Shown here: positions 61,807 through 64,000 of the stretch, in pieces
Layout: each line of letters begins with the position of its first letter
How positions within the stretch are numbered: the first letter of the stretch is position 1
Assembly: GCF_000263635.1 (NCBI RefSeq)
Contig: NZ_ADEV01000004.1
Coordinates: 1-64,000 of the forward strand
Source: Gardnerella greenwoodii 00703Dmash
Lineage (GTDB): Bacteria > Actinomycetota > Actinomycetes > Actinomycetales > Bifidobacteriaceae
DNA: 64,000 bases
Direction of reading: 5' to 3'
Position numbers and translations under genes: made by a program
Notes under the pieces: model-generated
Database searches by the model: none
What the model saw: the letters and a program-made list of their open reading frames with translations, nothing else
Told to the model about the DNA's origin: nothing

Positions 61807-62559
61807 ATGGTAAAAAGAACAGGAAAACATAGAGCTCAACGCTCGTTGTTAAGTAGTGTTGCTGTTGCCGTTGCCATCTTTCTTACAGGATATTTATTTG
61901 TTACTAACCTACGAGTCAACCGCACTGCTTTCGTCACTTCCAACACGAGTCAAATGGTTGAAAGAAACTCGCAGCGAACAAAATCTTTGCGAGAAGATAT
62001 TAAAGATTTAGATTCCAGAATTAGTTTGCTCAACAAAACTCTCGTAAGCAGTAATGAGAATAAAGATTCTTCAGATACTGGCAGTAGCACTGTTCTTCCT
62101 AAGCTTGAAGGACCTGGAATAGTAGTAACTCTCAACGACTCTTCACTGTGGAAGGGAGCAGTAAACGGTTCTGGAACTTCTGTAAATATTAACGATTATG
62201 TTATTCACCAGCAAGATATTGAATCCGTTGTAAACGCGCTTTGGCAAGGTGGAGCAGAAGCTATGACCATACAAGATCAGCGCGTTTTGTTCAATTCTGC
62301 AGTAATTTGCATTGGGAACGTGGTTATACTTCAAGGTCATCAGTACTCGCCACCGTATAAAATATCTGCTATTGGCCCAGTAGACGATATGGTTGATGCG
62401 CTTAATAATTCACCAGCCATACGCACCTACAAGGAATACGTAAGTTCATTTGGATTAGGATGGAAAGTAGAGAAGAAGGAGAATTTGAAATTCCCAGAAG
62501 CATCTGCTTTGTTACAACCATTAAGGTACGCATCCGTGCTTAAAGAACTAAATAAATGA
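61807..62559 (+). CDS. DUF881 family membrane-anchored protein
   Basis: A 250-residue protein with a basic start, one membrane helix (about 14-32), a coiled-coil (NSQRTKSLREDIKDLDSRISLLNKTL, split here across residues 48-75) and a C-terminal domain with LEGPGIVVTLNDSS and DIESVVNALWQGGAEAMTIQDQRV. These are family hallmarks. Function is not established. It sits between crgA and srtE as in many actinobacterial genomes and probably forms an operon with srtE, 43 bases downstream. Confidence 0.85.
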   Translation: MVKRTGKHRAQRSLLSSVAVAVAIFLTGYLFVTNLRVNRTAFVTSNTSQMVERNSQRTKSLREDIKDLDSRISLLNKTLVSSNENKDSSDTGSSTVLPKLEGPGIVVTLNDSSLWKGAVNGSGTSVNINDYVIHQQDIESVVNALWQGGAEAMTIQDQRVLFNSAVICIGNVVILQGHQYSPPYKISAIGPVDDMVDALNNSPAIRTYKEYVSSFGLGWKVEKKENLKFPEASALLQPLRYASVLKELNK

Positions 62560-62602
62560 TTTGTGTCGCAAGACCCTCACATCAATAAAGGAGTAACGTA
62601 TT

Positions 62603-63709
62603 ATGCAGTCTGCTTACACGCAGGAAAATGATACGAAGAGCAAAGGCTCTAACTTCTGCTGGCAAATTGCCGGAGTTATTGGCGAAGTTTTAATCGCTTT
62701 TGCAATTATCTGTGCACTATACATTGCATGGCAAATGTGGTGGACCGGAGCTCAAGCAGAGCACAATCAGGTAGAAGCACGTAAAGAAATATCTTGGAAG
62801 AATCCTAAAACAGGTGACAAAACAAAGATTGCTTTACCTCAAAATGGCGAGCCGCCAAAAGTTAGCAAACCAAAAGGTGACGTTTTAATAGCTCGACTTT
62901 ATGTTCCTCGCTTCGGAAACCAGTGGGAGCGCAATATTATTGAAGGAACAACACCAGATATTTTGAGCAAACGTGGCTTAGGACACTATTCAGAAACTCA
63001 AATGCCTGGAGAAATCGGTAATTTTGCAGTAGCTGGACACCGTAATGGCTACGGACAGCCTTTGGGTGATGTTGATTTGCTTAAACCTGGCGATGCTATT
63101 GTTGTTAGGACTAAAGATTACTGGTTCGTATATAAGTACACTTCTTATAAGATTGTTACGCCAGATCACGGTGAAGTAATCGCTCCAAACCCTGATCATC
63201 CTAACGAAAAGCCAACAAAACGTATGCTTACTCTAACTACATGCGAGCCTAAGTATACTACTGCAACACATCGCTGGATTAGCTACGCTAAGTTAGCTTA
63301 TTGGGCAAACATTAGCGATGGTATTCCAAAAGAGCTTTCCACAATTGATGAGCAAGGAAAGGTAAAGTTTATTAACAACGAGCAGCAGTCTCTTGTTTCT
63401 CATCTTTCTTCACTTGTTCCAGTAATGCTTGTTATTGCAGTGCTTTATATTGCTATTTTTGCGGCTGGCGCTATTGCTTGGCAGTGGCCGGCACTTCGCG
63501 AAATTCGCGTAGGAAGAAGGAAAAGGCCAGATGCAAGCATTTTTGGCGGAATCCTCTTAATACAACCAGGCATTACAGCAATTCGTTGGATTCTTGCAAT
63601 ACTAATTCATTTCTTCATCATATTAGCTCTATTCCAATGGGTATTCCCTTGGGCAGCTGCAACGGTTCCATTCCTTCAGCAGATGTCTAATTACACAACA
63701 ACTATCTGA
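62603..63709 (+). CDS. Class E sortase
   Basis: Membrane transpeptidase attaching surface proteins to peptidoglycan; class E enzymes prefer LAxTG. The catalytic His is H146 in VAGHRN, the Cys is C214 in LTLTTCEP, and the Arg is R224 in THRW. An N-terminal helix (about 23-47) is followed by the beta-barrel domain, and two further helices at about 271-295 and 325-350 form a C-terminal membrane extension longer than in most class E enzymes. AAAGGAGTAACGTATT precedes the ATG. The LANTG protein at 34827 is a candidate substrate. Confidence 0.92.
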   Translation: MQSAYTQENDTKSKGSNFCWQIAGVIGEVLIAFAIICALYIAWQMWWTGAQAEHNQVEARKEISWKNPKTGDKTKIALPQNGEPPKVSKPKGDVLIARLYVPRFGNQWERNIIEGTTPDILSKRGLGHYSETQMPGEIGNFAVAGHRNGYGQPLGDVDLLKPGDAIVVRTKDYWFVYKYTSYKIVTPDHGEVIAPNPDHPNEKPTKRMLTLTTCEPKYTTATHRWISYAKLAYWANISDGIPKELSTIDEQGKVKFINNEQQSLVSHLSSLVPVMLVIAVLYIAIFAAGAIAWQWPALREIRVGRRKRPDASIFGGILLIQPGITAIRWILAILIHFFIILALFQWVFPWAAATVPFLQQMSNYTTTI

Positions 63710-63711
63710 AA

Positions 63712-63754
63712 TAAATCTAATTAAATATTTAATTGAAATATTTAATTAGATTTA
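63712..63754. repeat. Perfect 19 bp AT-only-like inverted repeat after the sortase gene
   Basis: Arms TAAATCTAATTAAATATTT and its exact complement flank the loop AATTG three bases after the sortase stop. A normal terminator lies 40 bases further on, so this element is additional. Confidence 0.7.
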
Positions 63755-63796
63755 GGACATACTCGAATAAAGTCTAATAAAAAATAAATATGTACA

Positions 63797-63832
63797 AATA
63801 AGGGCGATACTTAAAAAGTTATCGCCCTTATT
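63797..63832. terminator. Bidirectional terminator between the sortase and PASTA genes
   Basis: Perfect 13 bp arms AATAAGGGCGATA and TATCGCCCTTATT with a 10-base loop; T-run on the plus side. Confidence 0.9.
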
Positions 63833-63868
63833 TTTATTCGATTCTAAAATATTTTCTAGTATCTAATA

Positions 63869-64000
63869 TCACTTACCTTGAGTATCAGTATCTGAAGAAG
63901 AACTAAGCCCTGGTCTAGTAATCAAAGTGATTGCAGAACCTTTATCTACCTTAGTTCCAGCATCTTCAGACATGCTGATCACTACGTCGTCATCTTTATT
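63869..64000 (-). CDS. C-terminal end of a PASTA-domain protein, probably PknB (partial)
   Basis: The minus strand is open from the window edge to a TGA at 63871-63869 and encodes 43 residues. ISMSEDAGTKVDKGSAITL followed by ITRPG is the final half of a PASTA domain; a short Ser/Asp/Thr tail ends the protein. PASTA repeats terminate the Ser/Thr kinase PknB in Actinobacteria, and pknB is the usual neighbour of sortase, DUF881 and crgA genes, hence the call. The kinase domain lies outside the window. Confidence 0.7.
   Translation of the reverse strand, partial: NKDDDVVISMSEDAGTKVDKGSAITLITRPGLSSSSDTDTQGK

Overview
The window looks like chromosome from a low-GC member of the Bifidobacteriaceae, most probably Gardnerella (the G. 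vaginalis group). Reasons: actinobacterial marker genes (CrgA, a DUF881 protein, class E sortase, a DUF3073 protein, an FprA-type ferredoxin reductase, an actinobacterial sterol-carrier-like protein) carried in AT-rich DNA; a bifidobacterial-style sialic acid (nan/nag) locus; and a long sialidase without a signal peptide that resembles the Gardnerella sialidase A/NanH1 type. This assignment is inference from gene content; no database was searched. I see no prophage, insertion sequence, CRISPR array or rRNA operon.

Layout. 0.2-5.7 kb: a sirtuin, a GH13 alpha-glucosidase, a ketopantoate-reductase-like enzyme, TadA and a small carboxylesterase. 5.9-21.5 kb: a complete locus for release, import and catabolism of sialic acid: a DUF4862 protein, NanK, NanE, a dipeptide-type ABC importer (lipoprotein, permease, fused permease-ATPase, ATPase), NanA, NagB, NagA, and convergent to these a cytosolic sialidase overlapping a FadR-type regulator. 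Three promoter regions of this locus (at 5.9, 8.8 and 21.5 kb) share an operator-like motif related to TCAGACGTCTGA. Together the enzymes take sialosides or sialic acid to ManNAc, ManNAc-6-P, GlcNAc-6-P, GlcN-6-P and fructose-6-P.

21.6-34.6 kb: tRNA-Leu, Tgt, an HtrA protease, a GT-C-like membrane protein, RlmB, a calcium-type P-ATPase, Dcd, and the AhpF/AhpC peroxide pair. 34.8-37.6 kb: a large sortase-anchored surface protein with a lipase-like domain. 37.6-46.8 kb: tRNA-Gly, ferredoxin reductase, a TPC-motif heavy-metal P-ATPase with a Fur/Zur-like operator, tRNA-Ala and tRNA-Ile, Dps, a CBS-domain membrane protein, and an overlapping operon of carbonic anhydrase, Cys-rich permease and TIGR03943 protein: a metal and redox neighbourhood.

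46.9-56.7 kb: PEP carboxylase, a ThrE-type exporter, TrpS, DUF3073, a sterol-carrier-like protein and glycogen phosphorylase. 56.8-64 kb: a small membrane protein, rhomboid protease, a dense DnaA-box cluster, a zinc-ribbon/PASTA membrane protein, a THUMP-like methyltransferase, CrgA, DUF881, class E sortase, and the C-terminal end of a PASTA protein (probably PknB). This last block is a gene neighbourhood often found near the replication origin in Actinobacteria. The only stretch above 300 bases without a gene is 27929-28233, where I see only AT-rich divergent promoter sequence.
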